DNA from: Gallionellaceae bacterium
GTDB taxonomy: Bacteria; Pseudomonadota; Gammaproteobacteria; Burkholderiales; Gallionellaceae
Length of the DNA stretch: 34,327 nt
NCBI GenBank assembly: GCA_009773615.1
Contig: WSYA01000020.1
Span: forward strand, 1 to 34,327
Direction of reading: 5' to 3'
This document shows, in pieces, positions 22,238 to 33,808 of the stretch. The notes beneath the pieces are model-generated. The model saw nothing but the letters and a program-made list of their open reading frames with translations, had not been told where the DNA came from and did not search any database. Position numbers and translations under genes: made by a program. Position 1 is the first letter of the stretch; every line of letters starts with the position of its first letter.

Positions 22238-24141
22238 TGGCTCAGACGGGCTGTAGCGCTTGTAGCGCCCGCCCCTCCCCGCTTCAGGTGTACCAACAAC
22301 AAAGAAATGGCCGCCGGTGTTATACCTGAAATTCTGGCGGCCTGTCCCAATGTTTCCGGTCGTTGCTGATTTAATTTCTGCCGCACTTCCGCCGACAGAC
22401 CGGACACCGCCAGATAATCCATAGTTACCGGCAACTTTAATTCTTCATTCTCTAGCTGGCGCGCAATTTCGTCATGCTGGCGCTCAATGTATCCCTGATA
22501 TTTGGCCTGCGTTTCAACCTGCTCGGCGACCTTACTGTCGCCCACGCCTGCGCCCGCACCGTCCATAGACATCAGATTCTCATAACTGACATCCGGCCGG
22601 CGCAACAATTCGTACAGCGAATATTCGCGCTCAATGTTTTTCCCGAGCACCCGCTCCGCCTCTGCGACCGCCAATATTCTGGGATTTACCCAGGTGGACT
22701 TCAGGCGCTCCAACTCTTGCGCCACGCGCTCACGCTTGTTCTCAAACGCCATCCAGCGTGCATCGTCAACCAACCCCAATCGGCGGCCGATTTCCGTCAT
22801 GCGCATGTCGGCGTTATCCTCGCGCAACTGCAAGCGATACTCCGCGCGACTCGTGAACATCCGATACGGCTCCAACACGCCCTGCGCAGTCAGATCATCC
22901 ACCAACACGCCCAAATACGCCTCGTCGCGACGGGGGTGCCACGAATCTTCCTCCCGTGCATAGCGCGCCGCATTCAATCCGGCCAACAAACCCTGCGCGG
23001 CAGCCTCTTCGTACCCCGTTGTCCCGTTGACTTGGCCCGCCAAAAACAAACCCTTTATTGCCTTGGTTTCCAGCGAAGTCTTGAGCCCGCGCGGGTCGAA
23101 ATAGTCGTATTCAATGGCATAACCGGGGCGGGTGATATAGGCATTTTCCAGCCCCTTGATAGAGCGCACCAGCGCCAGTTGCACATCGAACGGCAGACTG
23201 GTCGAAATGCCGTTTGGATACACCTCATGCGTGCTCAGACCCTCCGGCTCCAGAAATATCTGGTGCGAATCCTTATCCGCAAAGCGCGTGATCTTGTCCT
23301 CGATAGAGGGGCAATAACGCGGCCCCACCCCCTCGATTACCCCGGTAAACATCGGCGAACGATCTAGTCCGCCACGGATAATGTCGTGGGTTTGTTTATT
23401 CGTTTGCGTGATCCAGCAAGGCAATTGCTGCGGATGCTGCTCTGCCCTGCCCATAAACGAAAACACGGGCACCGGATCGTCGCCGGGCTGCTCCACCATC
23501 ACCGAGTAATCAATGCTGCGCCCGTCTATGCGCGGCGGCGTACCCGTCTTCAGGCGTCCGACAGGCAAACTCAACTCGCGCAGGTCGCGCGACAGCGCGA
23601 TGGACGGAGGGTCGCCCGCCCGCCCCGCCGGGTAATTTGCAAGCCCGACATGAACCAGACCGGACAGAAACGTACCCGCCGTCAACACCACGCTTTTCGC
23701 CATGAAACGCAGGCCCAGCTGGGTTTCAATGCCGATGACCCGATCGCCGTTCATCAGCAACTTTTCTACCGCCTGCTGAAACAGCCAGAGACCGGGCTGA
23801 TTTTCTAAGCGGCTGCGTATGGCTTGCTTGTACAAGGCGCGATCCGCCTGCGCCCGCGTGGCCCGCACTGCCGGCCCCTTGGATGAATTCAAGATGCGGA
23901 ACTGTATACCCGCCTCATCGGTAGCGGCCGCCATCGCCCCGCCCAGCGCATCCACCTCTTTTACCAGATGTCCCTTGCCGATGCCGCCGATGGAAGGATT
24001 GCACGACATTACCCCCAGCGTCTCGATATTGTGCGTAACGAGCAACGTAGCCCGGCCCATGCGCGCACTGGCAAGGGCAGCCTCCGTCCCGGCGTGACCG
24101 CCGCCCACCACGATTACATCAAATTCTTTTGGGTAATTCAT
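22234..24141 (-). CDS. mnmG: tRNA uridine 5-carboxymethylaminomethyl modification enzyme MnmG
   Basis: MnmG (GidA) works with MnmE to build the cmnm5 group on wobble uridine 34 of several tRNAs, using FAD, NADH and a folate one-carbon unit. The protein has 635 residues. The FAD dinucleotide motif GGGHAG is at 13-18. [17 protein letters not shown]-type sequence is seen as [11 protein letters not shown] and [14 protein letters not shown]. The two family signatures [11 protein letters not shown] and the [19 protein letters not shown] stretch are present. The frame is open to 24174, but [15 protein letters not shown] at 24141 is the expected start, with only a weak GCGGG upstream. A parS site lies in the 96-base gap behind it. 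Confidence 0.97.
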   Translation of the reverse strand: MNYPKEFDVIVVGGGHAGTEAALASARMGRATLLVTHNIETLGVMSCNPSIGGIGKGHLVKEVDALGGAMAAATDEAGIQFRILNSSKGPAVRATRAQADRALYKQAIRSRLENQPGLWLFQQAVEKLLMNGDRVIGIETQLGLRFMAKSVVLTAGTFLSGLVHVGLANYPAGRAGDPPSIALSRDLRELSLPVGRLKTGTPPRIDGRSIDYSVMVEQPGDDPVPVFSFMGRAEQHPQQLPCWITQTNKQTHDIIRGGLDRSPMFTGVIEGVGPRYCPSIEDKITRFADKDSHQIFLEPEGLSTHEVYPNGISTSLPFDVQLALVRSIKGLENAYITRPGYAIEYDYFDPRGLKTSLETKAIKGLFLAGQVNGTTGYEEAAAQGLLAGLNAARYAREEDSWHPRRDEAYLGVLVDDLTAQGVLEPYRMFTSRAEYRLQLREDNADMRMTEIGRRLGLVDDARWMAFENKRERVAQELERLKSTWVNPRILAVAEAERVLGKNIEREYSLYELLRRPDVSYENLMSMDGAGAGVGDSKVAEQVETQAKYQGYIERQHDEIARQLENEELKLPVTMDYLAVSGLSAEVRQKLNQQRPETLGQAARISGITPAAISLLLVHLKRGGAGATSATARLSQ

Positions 24142-24215
24142 CAACAACCCGCGCCAAATAAAGGCGCGCATCATACAACAAAATATGTCCGCGCAAGGAT
24201 CACCCTAGAAAAAGG

Positions 24216-24229
24216 GTTTCACGTGAAAC
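24216..24229. promoter_or_regulatory. parS: parS centromere-like site 1
   Basis: GTTTCACGTGAAAC is a perfect 14-bp palindrome identical to the core of the widely conserved chromosomal parS sequence bound by ParB. It lies in the 96-base gap between mnmG and mnmE, about 3.4 kb from parB and 3.8 kb from dnaA. A second identical copy is at 30697-30710. Confidence 0.93.
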
Positions 24230-24237
24230 AACTTCTG

Positions 24238-25590
24238 CTATTTTCCAATGCAGAAACGGCTGAATATCTCACCCAACAGATCATCACTGGAGAATTCCCC
24301 GGTAATTTTGCTTAAAGCATCCTGAGCAAAACGAAGCTCCTCGGCAAACAGTTCGGTGCGCGCGCTTTCTGCGGCGGCGCGTTGCAAACCCTGCTTGGCC
24401 TGCAACAACGCCTGAACATGGCGCTCCCGGGCCATAAACACCCCCGATTCCGCGTGCCAGTCCATCAGCTGCAATATTTTTTTGCGCAGCAGATCAATAC
24501 CCTCGTCGTTCTTTGCGGACACGTAGATATAGCTATCCCCGTCGCGGGTTTCCGCGCGCGCGGCTTGATTCAGCAAGTCGATTTTATTGATCACATGCAG
24601 CCTGGGAATATTGTCGGGGATTAACGCCAGAATCTCCTGGTGTGCCGCCTGTTCTTTTTGCCGCGCATCCGTCAGCAACAGGATCGCATCAGCCTCCCGC
24701 ATCGCCTGTTTGGTGCGCTCCATCCCCATGCGCTCAACGACATCCTGCGACTCGCGCAAACCCGCCGTATCGATGATGTGCAGCGGCACGCCGTCTATAT
24801 TGATCGCCTGACGTATGGTGTCCCGCGTGGTGCCGGCAATCTCGCTCACCAGGGCGACCTCCGCCCCGGACAAGCGGTTGAGCAGCGTGGATTTGCCGAC
24901 ATTGGGCTGACCGACCAGAACAATATGCGCACCTTCGCGCAATATGCTGCCCTGCCGGGCTAAATTGAACACCCGCTCCAACTCGGTAGCAATTGCGTTC
25001 AACTTGTTTTCGCAGCGCTCTGTGTCGGCAACATCCAGCTCTTCTTCGGGAAAGTCGAGAGATGCCTCCACCAGCATGCGCAAATCGATCAGACCCGCCA
25101 CCAGCTTATGAATCGCCGAGGAGAAATCCCCCTGCAAAGAACGCTGGGCGCTGCGTACGGCTTGTTCGCTGGTGGCATTGATCAAATCGGCCACGCTCTC
25201 CGCCTGAACGAGATCCAGCTTGTTATTAAGAAAGGCGCGCTGCGTGAATTCGCCGGGCTGCGCAAGGCGGGCACCCGACGCCAAGCAGCGTTGAAGAATC
25301 AAATGCAGAACCGCCGTGCCGCCGTGCCCCTGCAACTCCAATACATCTTCTCCTGTATACGAGTTGGAGCCGGGGAAATATAGCGCGATACCGTGGTCTA
25401 TGGCGGAACCATCGGCATCCAAAAAGGGAACATAGGCGGCATGGCGCGGAGACGGCGCCTGCCCGAGCAGGGCGACCATAACGGGTGCAATATCAGCGCC
25501 GGATATGCGTACTACGCCGATTCCGCCACGGCCGGGAGCCGTGGCTATAGCGGCGATGGTGTCAGGCTTTTGCAACGCCCTTTTGCTCAT
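24238..25590 (-). CDS. mnmE: tRNA modification GTPase MnmE
   Basis: MnmE (TrmE) is the potassium-activated GTPase partner of MnmG in wobble-uridine modification. The 450-residue protein has the N-terminal folate-binding domain, with IAAIATAPGRGGIGVVRISG near 12-31. A helical domain is interrupted by a G domain: G1 GQPNVGKS at 227-234, G2 GTTRD near 253-257, DTAG at 274-277 and NKID at 335-338. The C-terminal CIGK with the conserved Cys is intact. The ATG at 25590 lies 29 bases inside the end of yidC; a TTG at 25575 is an alternative start. The folate domain begins soon after either one. Confidence 0.96.
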   Translation of the reverse strand: MSKRALQKPDTIAAIATAPGRGGIGVVRISGADIAPVMVALLGQAPSPRHAAYVPFLDADGSAIDHGIALYFPGSNSYTGEDVLELQGHGGTAVLHLILQRCLASGARLAQPGEFTQRAFLNNKLDLVQAESVADLINATSEQAVRSAQRSLQGDFSSAIHKLVAGLIDLRMLVEASLDFPEEELDVADTERCENKLNAIATELERVFNLARQGSILREGAHIVLVGQPNVGKSTLLNRLSGAEVALVSEIAGTTRDTIRQAINIDGVPLHIIDTAGLRESQDVVERMGMERTKQAMREADAILLLTDARQKEQAAHQEILALIPDNIPRLHVINKIDLLNQAARAETRDGDSYIYVSAKNDEGIDLLRKKILQLMDWHAESGVFMARERHVQALLQAKQGLQRAAAESARTELFAEELRFAQDALSKITGEFSSDDLLGEIFSRFCIGK

Positions 25591-27184
25591 TCTCTAAACC
25601 ACGGGTGATATACCATTGTTGTGCAATGGAAAGCACATTGTTTACCACCGAATACAACACCAATCCGGCGGGGAAGAAAAAGAACACCACGCTGAATACA
25701 ATCGGCATAAGTTGCATCAACTTGGCCTGCAACGGATCCGGCGGTACAGGGTTAAGCTTGCTTTGCAGCAGCATGCTGAGACCCATAATCGCGGGCAATA
25801 TAAAGTAGGGATCAGCTGCGGACAGATCCGAGATCCAGCCCACGAATGGCGCATGGCGTAATTCAACGCTGGACAAGATCGCCCAATACAGTGAAATGAA
25901 CACGGGAATTTGAATCAAAACAGGCAAGCATCCGCCCAGAGGATTGATCTTCTCCGTCTTATACAAATCCATCATCGCGCGGTTCAGCTTCTCACGGTCA
26001 TCGCTATATTGCTGCTTTATCTTTTCCAGTTTGGGGGCGACAACGCGCATCTTGCCCATGGAACGGTAACTGGCGGCGGAGAGCGGGAAGAACACCAGCT
26101 TGATCAAAACCGTCAGGATAATAATTGCCAAGCCCCAGTTTTGCACCCAGCCCTGAATGAAAGTAAGCATCCAGAACAGCGGGGTCGCGATGATTGTCAG
26201 CCAGCCATAATCAACTGTCAGACCAAGTCCCGGAGCTATGTCGTTCAGCTTGGCACTGGCCGGGCCGACATATAACGGTACGGTAATATTCCCTTTTTGG
26301 TTTGGCGCAATCGTATTAAGCGACAGAATCGCTCCGACCGAATACTGCTGGTTGCCCAATGACTTGGTGTAATACTCGCGCGCCAGTTTGTCGGCGGGAA
26401 GCCATGCCGCAACAAAGTAATGCTGCAACATGGCTACCCAGCCGTTGTCAGCCATTTTAGGATAACTGGTTTTATTGTTCTCAATGCTTGAAAAGTCGAC
26501 TTTCTGAAATTTTTCCAGGTCTGTGTAAATCGCCGGGCCAGTATATGTCGGCACCAATTTGGAGTCGCCGGCAGGAACAGAGTCATCGCGCACCAGCTGG
26601 AAATACGCCGATGGCGAAATCGGGCTGGCACCCGTATTTACAATTTCATAACCCACATCGATGAGATACTTGCCTCGGTGAAAGGTTAGCACCTTGGTTA
26701 CATTTTTAGCCGTCAACCTCACTGACAGCGTATCTGCACCCTGTGCCAAATTATATTCATCGGCGTCGGAGATAAATTGATCGTGATGGGAAGGCAGGCC
26801 TTCTCCTATCAGCCCTGTTTGAGCCACATACAAGTGTTTTTCATGCTTTTGCAAAAGCACGAGTGGCTTTGTTTTATCTTCTGCATCGTGGTGTTGCAGC
26901 AATTCAACATGCTGAATATCGCCGCCAATAGTATTGATTTCCACTAAAAGGCTATCGGTTCTAACGATTATTTTTTTACCCTGCGCACTGACCTGTCCGG
27001 CAACGTTTTCGCTATGGGTCGCAAGCGTGGCGGCGGGTTTGGGCGTTTCCACACCGGCGGAGGCTGCCGGCGAAACCGCCGTTTGCGCTACCGGTACAGG
27101 ATGCTGATACCGCTGCCAGCCGTCCCATAACAATATGGCGGAAAAAGAAAATATCAGAAAAAGGAATATTCTTTGGAAGTCCAT
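25562..27184 (-). CDS. yidC: Membrane protein insertase YidC
   Basis: YidC inserts and folds inner-membrane proteins, alone or with SecYEG; subunits a and c of ATP synthase are classic clients. The 540-residue protein has an N-terminal membrane helix (about 5-22) and a long periplasmic domain (about 60-320). The C-terminal insertase core has five helices (about 330-525), including the conserved WGLAIIILTVLIKLVFFPLSAASYRSM stretch seen in segments and the charged hairpin with KYSDDREKLN-like sequence (here QYSDDREKLNRAMM). The groove arginine is in the VLIKLVFFPL region or just after it. It lies 29 bases after yidD and overlaps the start of mnmE by 29 bases. Confidence 0.97.
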   Translation of the reverse strand: MDFQRIFLFLIFSFSAILLWDGWQRYQHPVPVAQTAVSPAASAGVETPKPAATLATHSENVAGQVSAQGKKIIVRTDSLLVEINTIGGDIQHVELLQHHDAEDKTKPLVLLQKHEKHLYVAQTGLIGEGLPSHHDQFISDADEYNLAQGADTLSVRLTAKNVTKVLTFHRGKYLIDVGYEIVNTGASPISPSAYFQLVRDDSVPAGDSKLVPTYTGPAIYTDLEKFQKVDFSSIENNKTSYPKMADNGWVAMLQHYFVAAWLPADKLAREYYTKSLGNQQYSVGAILSLNTIAPNQKGNITVPLYVGPASAKLNDIAPGLGLTVDYGWLTIIATPLFWMLTFIQGWVQNWGLAIIILTVLIKLVFFPLSAASYRSMGKMRVVAPKLEKIKQQYSDDREKLNRAMMDLYKTEKINPLGGCLPVLIQIPVFISLYWAILSSVELRHAPFVGWISDLSAADPYFILPAIMGLSMLLQSKLNPVPPDPLQAKLMQLMPIVFSVVFFFFPAGLVLYSVVNNVLSIAQQWYITRGLENEQKGVAKA

Positions 27185-27213
27185 CTTGGCTTACACCTAA
27201 TACATAGTTTTCA

Positions 27214-27423
27214 TTATGGGACAGGATCGTAACCGCCGGTACTCCAGGGGTTACAGCGTAACAGCCGCCGAATGCCCAGCCACATTCCGCGCAATAAGCC
27301 ATGTTTTACAATGGCTTCGCCAACATAATGCGAGCAAGAAGGGGCAAACCGGCAGGAAGGCGGGGACAACGGGCTGATCAGATATTGATATGCCTTGATG
27401 AAGAAAAGGAACAGGCGCGTCAT
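27214..27423 (-). CDS. yidD: Membrane protein insertion efficiency factor YidD
   Basis: YidD is a small membrane-associated protein that improves YidC-dependent insertion. All 69 residues are present. An N-terminal amphipathic helix ([18 protein letters not shown], about 5-22) is followed by the family core [15 protein letters not shown] with its two cysteines. The RLLRCNPW and GGYDPVP motifs close the protein. The start overlaps the rnpA stop by ATGA, the usual arrangement, and yidC follows 29 bases later. Confidence 0.96.
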   Translation of the reverse strand: MTRLFLFFIKAYQYLISPLSPPSCRFAPSCSHYVGEAIVKHGLLRGMWLGIRRLLRCNPWSTGGYDPVP

Positions 27424-27770
27424 TTAATTGCCATCCTTAATTTCATTAACAAGCCAGACAGTGATCGCCTGAACTCTGCTGTATCTTCATCGCTTAAACT
27501 TCTTCGAATTCTAACAACGATATCCAAAGTGCTTGAATCAACGGGGGGCGCTTGTCTAAAAACCTCACGAATTACTCGTTTGATTCTATTCCTGGCAACA
27601 GATTTTGCCACCACCCGCTTGCTTACAACTATTCCCAACCGATCTGAACCGACTGCATTTTTTTCAGAATGAAGTGCCAACCACCGATCAATTAAGGCTT
27701 TATTATGCAGCGCGCGCTCGAACTCTTCGCGCCGATGAAGCCGTTGGGAAACTAAAAATTCCTGTGTCAC
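27420..27770 (-). CDS. rnpA: Ribonuclease P protein component
   Basis: RnpA is the protein subunit of RNase P, which trims the 5' ends of precursor tRNAs together with the M1 RNA. The 116-residue basic protein shows the signature [17 protein letters not shown] near 63-79 and the early [11 protein letters not shown]. The likely start is the GTG at 27770, a single base after the rpmH stop. No Shine-Dalgarno sequence stands between them, which points to translational coupling with rpmH. The frame has no ATG nearby. It overlaps yidD by four bases. Confidence 0.95.
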   Translation of the reverse strand: MTQEFLVSQRLHRREEFERALHNKALIDRWLALHSEKNAVGSDRLGIVVSKRVVAKSVARNRIKRVIREVFRQAPPVDSSTLDIVVRIRRSLSDEDTAEFRRSLSGLLMKLRMAIK

Positions 27771-27771
27771 A

Positions 27772-27906
27772 TTACACAGCTAAACGCGCACGACCCTTGG
27801 CACGACGGGCGGCGATAACAGCGCGTCCGCCTTTTGTCTTCATGCGAACTAAAAATCCGTGGGTACGCTTTCTCTTGGTTACTGATGGTTGGTATGTACG
27901 TTTCAT
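27772..27906 (-). CDS. rpmH: 50S ribosomal protein L34
   Basis: L34 is a 44-residue, very basic ribosomal protein, too short for many gene finders. The translation begins [19 protein letters not shown] and ends [10 protein letters not shown], matching the family throughout. AAGGA stands seven to eight bases before the ATG. A near-consensus promoter is at 27943-27971. The gene heads the long leftward block and diverges from dnaA, the usual arrangement at bacterial origins. Confidence 0.98.
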   Translation of the reverse strand: MKRTYQPSVTKRKRTHGFLVRMKTKGGRAVIAARRAKGRARLAV

Positions 27907-27942
27907 GGTTGTTCCTTACGTGTTCGTGTTGAAAAGCGCGCG

Positions 27943-27971
27943 ATTACAATACTTAACACCATCCCTGTCAA
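27943..27971 (-). promoter_or_regulatory. rpmH-rnpA promoter
   Basis: On the minus strand a perfect TTGACA (27971-27966) and TGTAAT (27948-27943, 5 of 6) are exactly 17 bases apart. The -10 box is 36 bases before the rpmH start codon. A perfect DnaA box lies 13 bases upstream of the -35 box. Confidence 0.85.
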
Positions 27972-27984
27972 GTTTATTTTATAC

Positions 27985-27993
27985 TGTGGATAA
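27985..27993 (-). promoter_or_regulatory. Perfect DnaA box between rpmH and dnaA
   Basis: TGTGGATAA on the plus strand is the exact reverse complement of the consensus TTATCCACA. It sits between the rpmH -35 box and the candidate dnaA -35 box. This position suits autoregulation of dnaA, tuning of rpmH, or origin function. Confidence 0.85.
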
Positions 27994-28000
27994 CTTTTTT

Positions 28001-28028
28001 TTGAACCTGTAGAATACATTGATAGATT
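28001..28028 (+). promoter_or_regulatory. Candidate dnaA promoter
   Basis: TTGAAC at 28001-28006 and TAGATT at 28023-28028 are 16 bases apart, and the start codon is 19 bases after the -10 box. The match is moderate and the leader would be very short. The adjacent DnaA box at 27985 would let DnaA repress or activate it. No good Shine-Dalgarno sequence precedes the dnaA ATG. Confidence 0.4.
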
Positions 28029-28047
28029 TTTTGAGCCCGCAAACTTT

Positions 28048-29388
28048 ATGTCACACCAAAACCTGTGGGATAGTTGCCTCCAGCATTTTAAAGAGCAACT
28101 ACCCTCACAACAATTTAATTCGTGGATAAAACCTTTGATTTTCGAAGCCAATGGGCATCAAATAATTTTGACCGCGCCCAATGGTTTTACATTAAAAGTT
28201 ATTCAAGAGCGTTTTTTGCCTGAGATAGCCAGTCGTGCCCAAGCTTTTTTCTCCGCGCCGGCTCAAATTGAATTACGCGTTGAAAAGAAAGCGTTGCAAG
28301 CCTCACCTAAAAATCAAATTGCGCCTGCAATTGAAAACCCGTCCTTAATAAAAAAATCTCAAAAAAACTCCGTCCGCTTAAATCCTGCTTTGCTCTTTGA
28401 TAACTTTGTTACCGGAAAAGCCAATCAACTGGCACATGCGGCTGCAATTCAAGTCGCTGAATCACCGGGAACAACCTATAACCCGCTGTTTATATATGGC
28501 GGGGTCGGTTTGGGGAAAACGCATTTAATTCAGGCAATAGGCAATCAATTTAAGCAGGAAAACAAACACGCAAAAATTTGCTACGTTCACGCAACTAATT
28601 ATATATCGGATGTCGTTCGCGCCTTTCAAACCAAACAGTTCGATGAATTCAAACAATATTACAATTCACTGGATCTGTTGCTTATTGACGACATTCAATT
28701 CATCGCCGATAAACCGGGAACACAACAAGAGTTTTTTTATACCCTAAATTCGCTAATCGACGCCAATAAACAAGTCGTTATCACCTGCGATACGTTCCCA
28801 AAAGAAATTTCAGGAATAGAACCTCGCCTTACTTCGCGTTTCAGTTGTGGCTTGACTGTTGCCATTGAACCGCCCGGACTAGAAATGCGTGTGGCAATCT
28901 TGTTGCAGAAGTCAAATATTTCGAAAAATCCCATCGGCGAAGACGTTGCCTTCTTTATTGCAAAGCATGTGCGCTCCAATATACGAGAGTTGGAAGGCGC
29001 GCTTAACAGAATAGAGGCTTTTGCGCGCTTTCATAAGCGCCCTATCACCGTTGAGCTTGCCAAAGAAGCGCTTAAAGATCTGCTTGCGGCACAAAACAAA
29101 CAGGTTTCGATTGAAAATATACAAAAAACGGTCGCTGATTTTTATCGCATCAAGCTGCTCGATTTATTATCGAAAAAACGCACGCGCATAATTGCCAGAC
29201 CGAGACAAATGGCCATGTGTCTCGCGCGTGAATTAACACAATTAAGTTTGCCGGAAATTGGCAATGCATTCGGTGGAAGGGATCATTCAACTGTTCTGCA
29301 TGCGTGTAAAACGATTGAAAACTTGAAAAATACGGATGCTTCATTAAATGCCGATTTCAATTTACTAAATCAGACATTAAGAAACTAA
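28048..29388 (+). CDS. dnaA: Chromosomal replication initiator DnaA
   Basis: DnaA binds DnaA boxes at oriC, opens the AT-rich unwinding element and loads the helicase. The 446-residue protein has domain I at about 1-80 (LWDSCLQHFKEQLPSQQFNSWI in segments). A short linker (80-110) precedes the AAA+ domain III: FDNFVTGKANQLA near 117-129, Walker A GGVGLGKT at 151-158 and Walker B LLIDD at 211-215. Domain IV binds DNA through GGRDHSTV at 409-416. The first part of the gene is AT-rich; I counted 20 G+C in the 60 bases 28081-28140, against 32 of 60 in a stretch of gyrB. It diverges from rpmH and precedes dnaN. Confidence 0.97.
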   Translation: MSHQNLWDSCLQHFKEQLPSQQFNSWIKPLIFEANGHQIILTAPNGFTLKVIQERFLPEIASRAQAFFSAPAQIELRVEKKALQASPKNQIAPAIENPSLIKKSQKNSVRLNPALLFDNFVTGKANQLAHAAAIQVAESPGTTYNPLFIYGGVGLGKTHLIQAIGNQFKQENKHAKICYVHATNYISDVVRAFQTKQFDEFKQYYNSLDLLLIDDIQFIADKPGTQQEFFYTLNSLIDANKQVVITCDTFPKEISGIEPRLTSRFSCGLTVAIEPPGLEMRVAILLQKSNISKNPIGEDVAFFIAKHVRSNIRELEGALNRIEAFARFHKRPITVELAKEALKDLLAAQNKQVSIENIQKTVADFYRIKLLDLLSKKRTRIIARPRQMAMCLARELTQLSLPEIGNAFGGRDHSTVLHACKTIENLKNTDASLNADFNLLNQTLRN

Positions 29389-29583
29389 CGCTAAATTGCA
29401 CGGATGTTTTGTTGATAAGGCAGGCTGCGGTACTAATTTGATAAAACTATACTCATTCTATGCACAGCTTTGGGTTAAGTTTATCAACACATAAAGTGAT
29501 CATTAGTTAATTGTTTTAATTATAAAAAGTACTTTTATACCTAATTTCAACCGTCATTATTATAGTTATTAAGGATATATAAA
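29389..29583. other. oriC: Candidate oriC (dnaA-dnaN intergenic region)
   Basis: This 195-base gap holds three DnaA-box-like 9-mers, each one mismatch from TTATNCACA. They are TTATCAACA in inverted orientation at 29410-29418, CTATGCACA at 29458-29466 and TTATCAACA at 29481-29489. An extremely AT-rich tract follows: bases 29501-29580 contain only 15 G or C. A box cluster beside an AT-rich unwinding stretch next to dnaA is the classical oriC plan. None of the boxes is a perfect match; the only perfect one nearby is at 27985, so the rpmH-dnaA gap is a rival or a second half of a bipartite origin. AAGGA at 29571-29575 is the dnaN ribosome-binding site. Confidence 0.6.
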
Positions 29584-30690
29584 ATGTTTATTGAAAAGAT
29601 AGATAGGGATGCGCTGCTAAAACCGCTACAAACAGTTGTTGGCATAGTCGAGAGAAAACAGCCTTTGCCAATTTTATCGAACGTGCTCATTGAAAAAAAC
29701 AATGCGTCTATTCGATTTATAGCCACCGATCTTGAAATTCAAATATCGACCAACCAAGTAATAGAAGCCAGCGGCGATGACAACGGCTCTGTTACGGTAT
29801 CGGCAAAAAAGTTTCAGGAGATACTCCGGGTGTTGCCCGACGCCAGCAAAGTTTCCCTGGATATTCAGGAAAACAAACTGCTGATTAAAGCCAATAAAAG
29901 CAGATTCAGTTTGCAGACCTTGCCGGCACAGGATTTTCCGGTGGTATCCAACCAGCTGGAAAACGCATCCAAGATCACCATAAAGCAGGGCTTGTTGAAA
30001 AAGCTGCTTGGCTTGGTGCAATACGCGATGGCGCAGCAGGACATCCGTTATTATCTGAACGGCGTTTTGCTGGTGATTGAAGGCTCGACTATCCGTTTGA
30101 TTGCCACAGACGGGCACCGTCTGGCCTATGTCAGCTCCAAACTCGACAGCGAATATGCAAAGCACGAAGTCATTCTTTCCAGAAAAACCGTGAACGAACT
30201 GTCCAAACTGCTTTCGGACTCGGAAGAAATGATCACGTTGGAGCTGGCCGAAAAACAGGTACGCCTGTCTTTTGCAGAAATTGTGCTGACCTCCAAAGTG
30301 ATCGATGGAAAATTCCCGGACTACGAGCGCGTTATTCCCAATTATACAAACCACCTGTTGCTGGACCGCATTACCATCTTGCAGGCATTGCAGCGCGCGG
30401 CGATTCTGTCGAACGAAAAGTTCCGTGGCGTGCGTTTTGTGCTAACCGAGAAAAACCTCAGAATCATCAGTAGTAACAGCGAGCAGGAAGAAGCCCAGGA
30501 AGATATTGAAAACGACTATCACGGCCCGGCGCTGGATATCGGTTTCAATGTGAACTACCTGCTGGACGGATTGAACAACACTTCCGCACAAACCGTAACA
30601 TTCTCATTCGGCGATCCGAATAGCAGCATATTGATCACGGTTCCCGGTGAGGACGAATTCAAATATGTTGTTATGCCGATGCGCATTTAA
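29584..30690 (+). CDS. dnaN: DNA polymerase III beta subunit (sliding clamp)
   Basis: The beta clamp encircles DNA as a dimer and tethers polymerase III and many repair proteins. The 368 residues are the normal length for three similar domains of about 120 residues. Motifs include LQTVVGIVERKQPLPILSNVLIE near 16-38 read in parts, RYYLNGVLLVIEG near 156-168, ATDGHRLA, and a C-terminus ending DEFKYVVMPMRI, the hydrophobic partner-binding pocket edge. AAGGA stands eight bases before the ATG. The next gene is gyrB, not recF; the 47-base gap between them carries a parS site. Confidence 0.97.
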   Translation: MFIEKIDRDALLKPLQTVVGIVERKQPLPILSNVLIEKNNASIRFIATDLEIQISTNQVIEASGDDNGSVTVSAKKFQEILRVLPDASKVSLDIQENKLLIKANKSRFSLQTLPAQDFPVVSNQLENASKITIKQGLLKKLLGLVQYAMAQQDIRYYLNGVLLVIEGSTIRLIATDGHRLAYVSSKLDSEYAKHEVILSRKTVNELSKLLSDSEEMITLELAEKQVRLSFAEIVLTSKVIDGKFPDYERVIPNYTNHLLLDRITILQALQRAAILSNEKFRGVRFVLTEKNLRIISSNSEQEEAQEDIENDYHGPALDIGFNVNYLLDGLNNTSAQTVTFSFGDPNSSILITVPGEDEFKYVVMPMRI

Positions 30691-30696
30691 TTGTAA

Positions 30697-33167
<2,471 letters not shown>

Positions 33168-33277
33168 AAAGTATTAGGCATTGTGGAATAGATGCCAGTT
33201 GGTGCGCCTCGAAGTTGCTTTTCGAAGTGTTTTTAAGGTGTCTACTTTTCGTAGGGTTCATTTACTAGGGCTTAGCA
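33168..33277 (+). other. Intergenic region after gyrB
   Basis: This 110-base stretch has no gene. A short imperfect stem (TCGAA and TTCGA around 33208-33224), followed by a few T, could be a weak gyrB terminator. At 33242-33254 CTAC and GTAG flank a five-base loop; a related motif lies upstream of the next gene but one (33809-33825). AGGG at 33267-33270 is the ribosome-binding site of the following gene. Confidence 0.4.
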
Positions 33278-33769
33278 ATGAAAGAAGAAGAAAAATTATT
33301 CGGAATACTCAATTTCCTTCCGTTGTACGCCCAAGACTATGTCCAGTGGTTACTAACCGGACTGGTTATTCTAGGCATTGTTAATCGCATACTAAAAAAG
33401 CTAACCACACCAGAAATGAAACAGGCATGGGCTGCCGCAAAAGCTCTTGGCGGTACTGTTGCTAATTTTGCAAAAGATTTTGCCAAGTCACTCGATTTGC
33501 CTGTGAAATATCCGTGTGGAGAACTTTTTGCACATTCGCTGCTTACGCTTAACAATTATCTTGCGGCACTTTATTTCTTTGCATTTTTTGTACTTGTTGC
33601 GGTTCTTACGGTTGTGGTTGATGGAGTGTCTCCATGGCAACGTCTCGTGGGAGCAACCCTCAGTGCTGTTGCAATTATTTTTGCCCGTTTCTGTTTTGCC
33701 GAAGCTGAACGAGGGAGAGTCGCATTCCCTGTTTTATATGCCAAGTGCCAAGGTAAAACATCACCCTAA
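33278..33769 (+). CDS. Small membrane protein of unknown function
   Basis: I do not recognise this 163-residue protein. It has three likely membrane segments: about 21-39 (after LYAQD), 93-115 (ALYFFAFFVLVAVLTVVV) and 122-140. Between the first two lies a soluble, Ala/Lys-rich amphipathic stretch (about 41-72) that includes WAAAKALGGTVANFAKDFAK. Two cysteines flank the second half (80 and 139), with a third near the end. AGGG seven bases before the ATG supports the start. It follows gyrB by 110 bases on the same strand and is followed by another small membrane protein. The pair may form a module, but no domain points to a role. Confidence 0.65.
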   Translation: MKEEEKLFGILNFLPLYAQDYVQWLLTGLVILGIVNRILKKLTTPEMKQAWAAAKALGGTVANFAKDFAKSLDLPVKYPCGELFAHSLLTLNNYLAALYFFAFFVLVAVLTVVVDGVSPWQRLVGATLSAVAIIFARFCFAEAERGRVAFPVLYAKCQGKTSP

Positions 33770-33808
33770 CCTGACAGTCAAACAGGTCTGCGCAAAAAAG
33801 TGCACACC

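Noticed and set aside
22474-23367. Plus-strand open frame of 297 codons
   Set aside because: It is antisense to mnmG with no ribosome-binding site and no recognisable motif.
33207-33233. Possible gyrB terminator
   Set aside because: The stem is only five base pairs and not GC-rich, and the T-run is interrupted, so I do not list it as a terminator.
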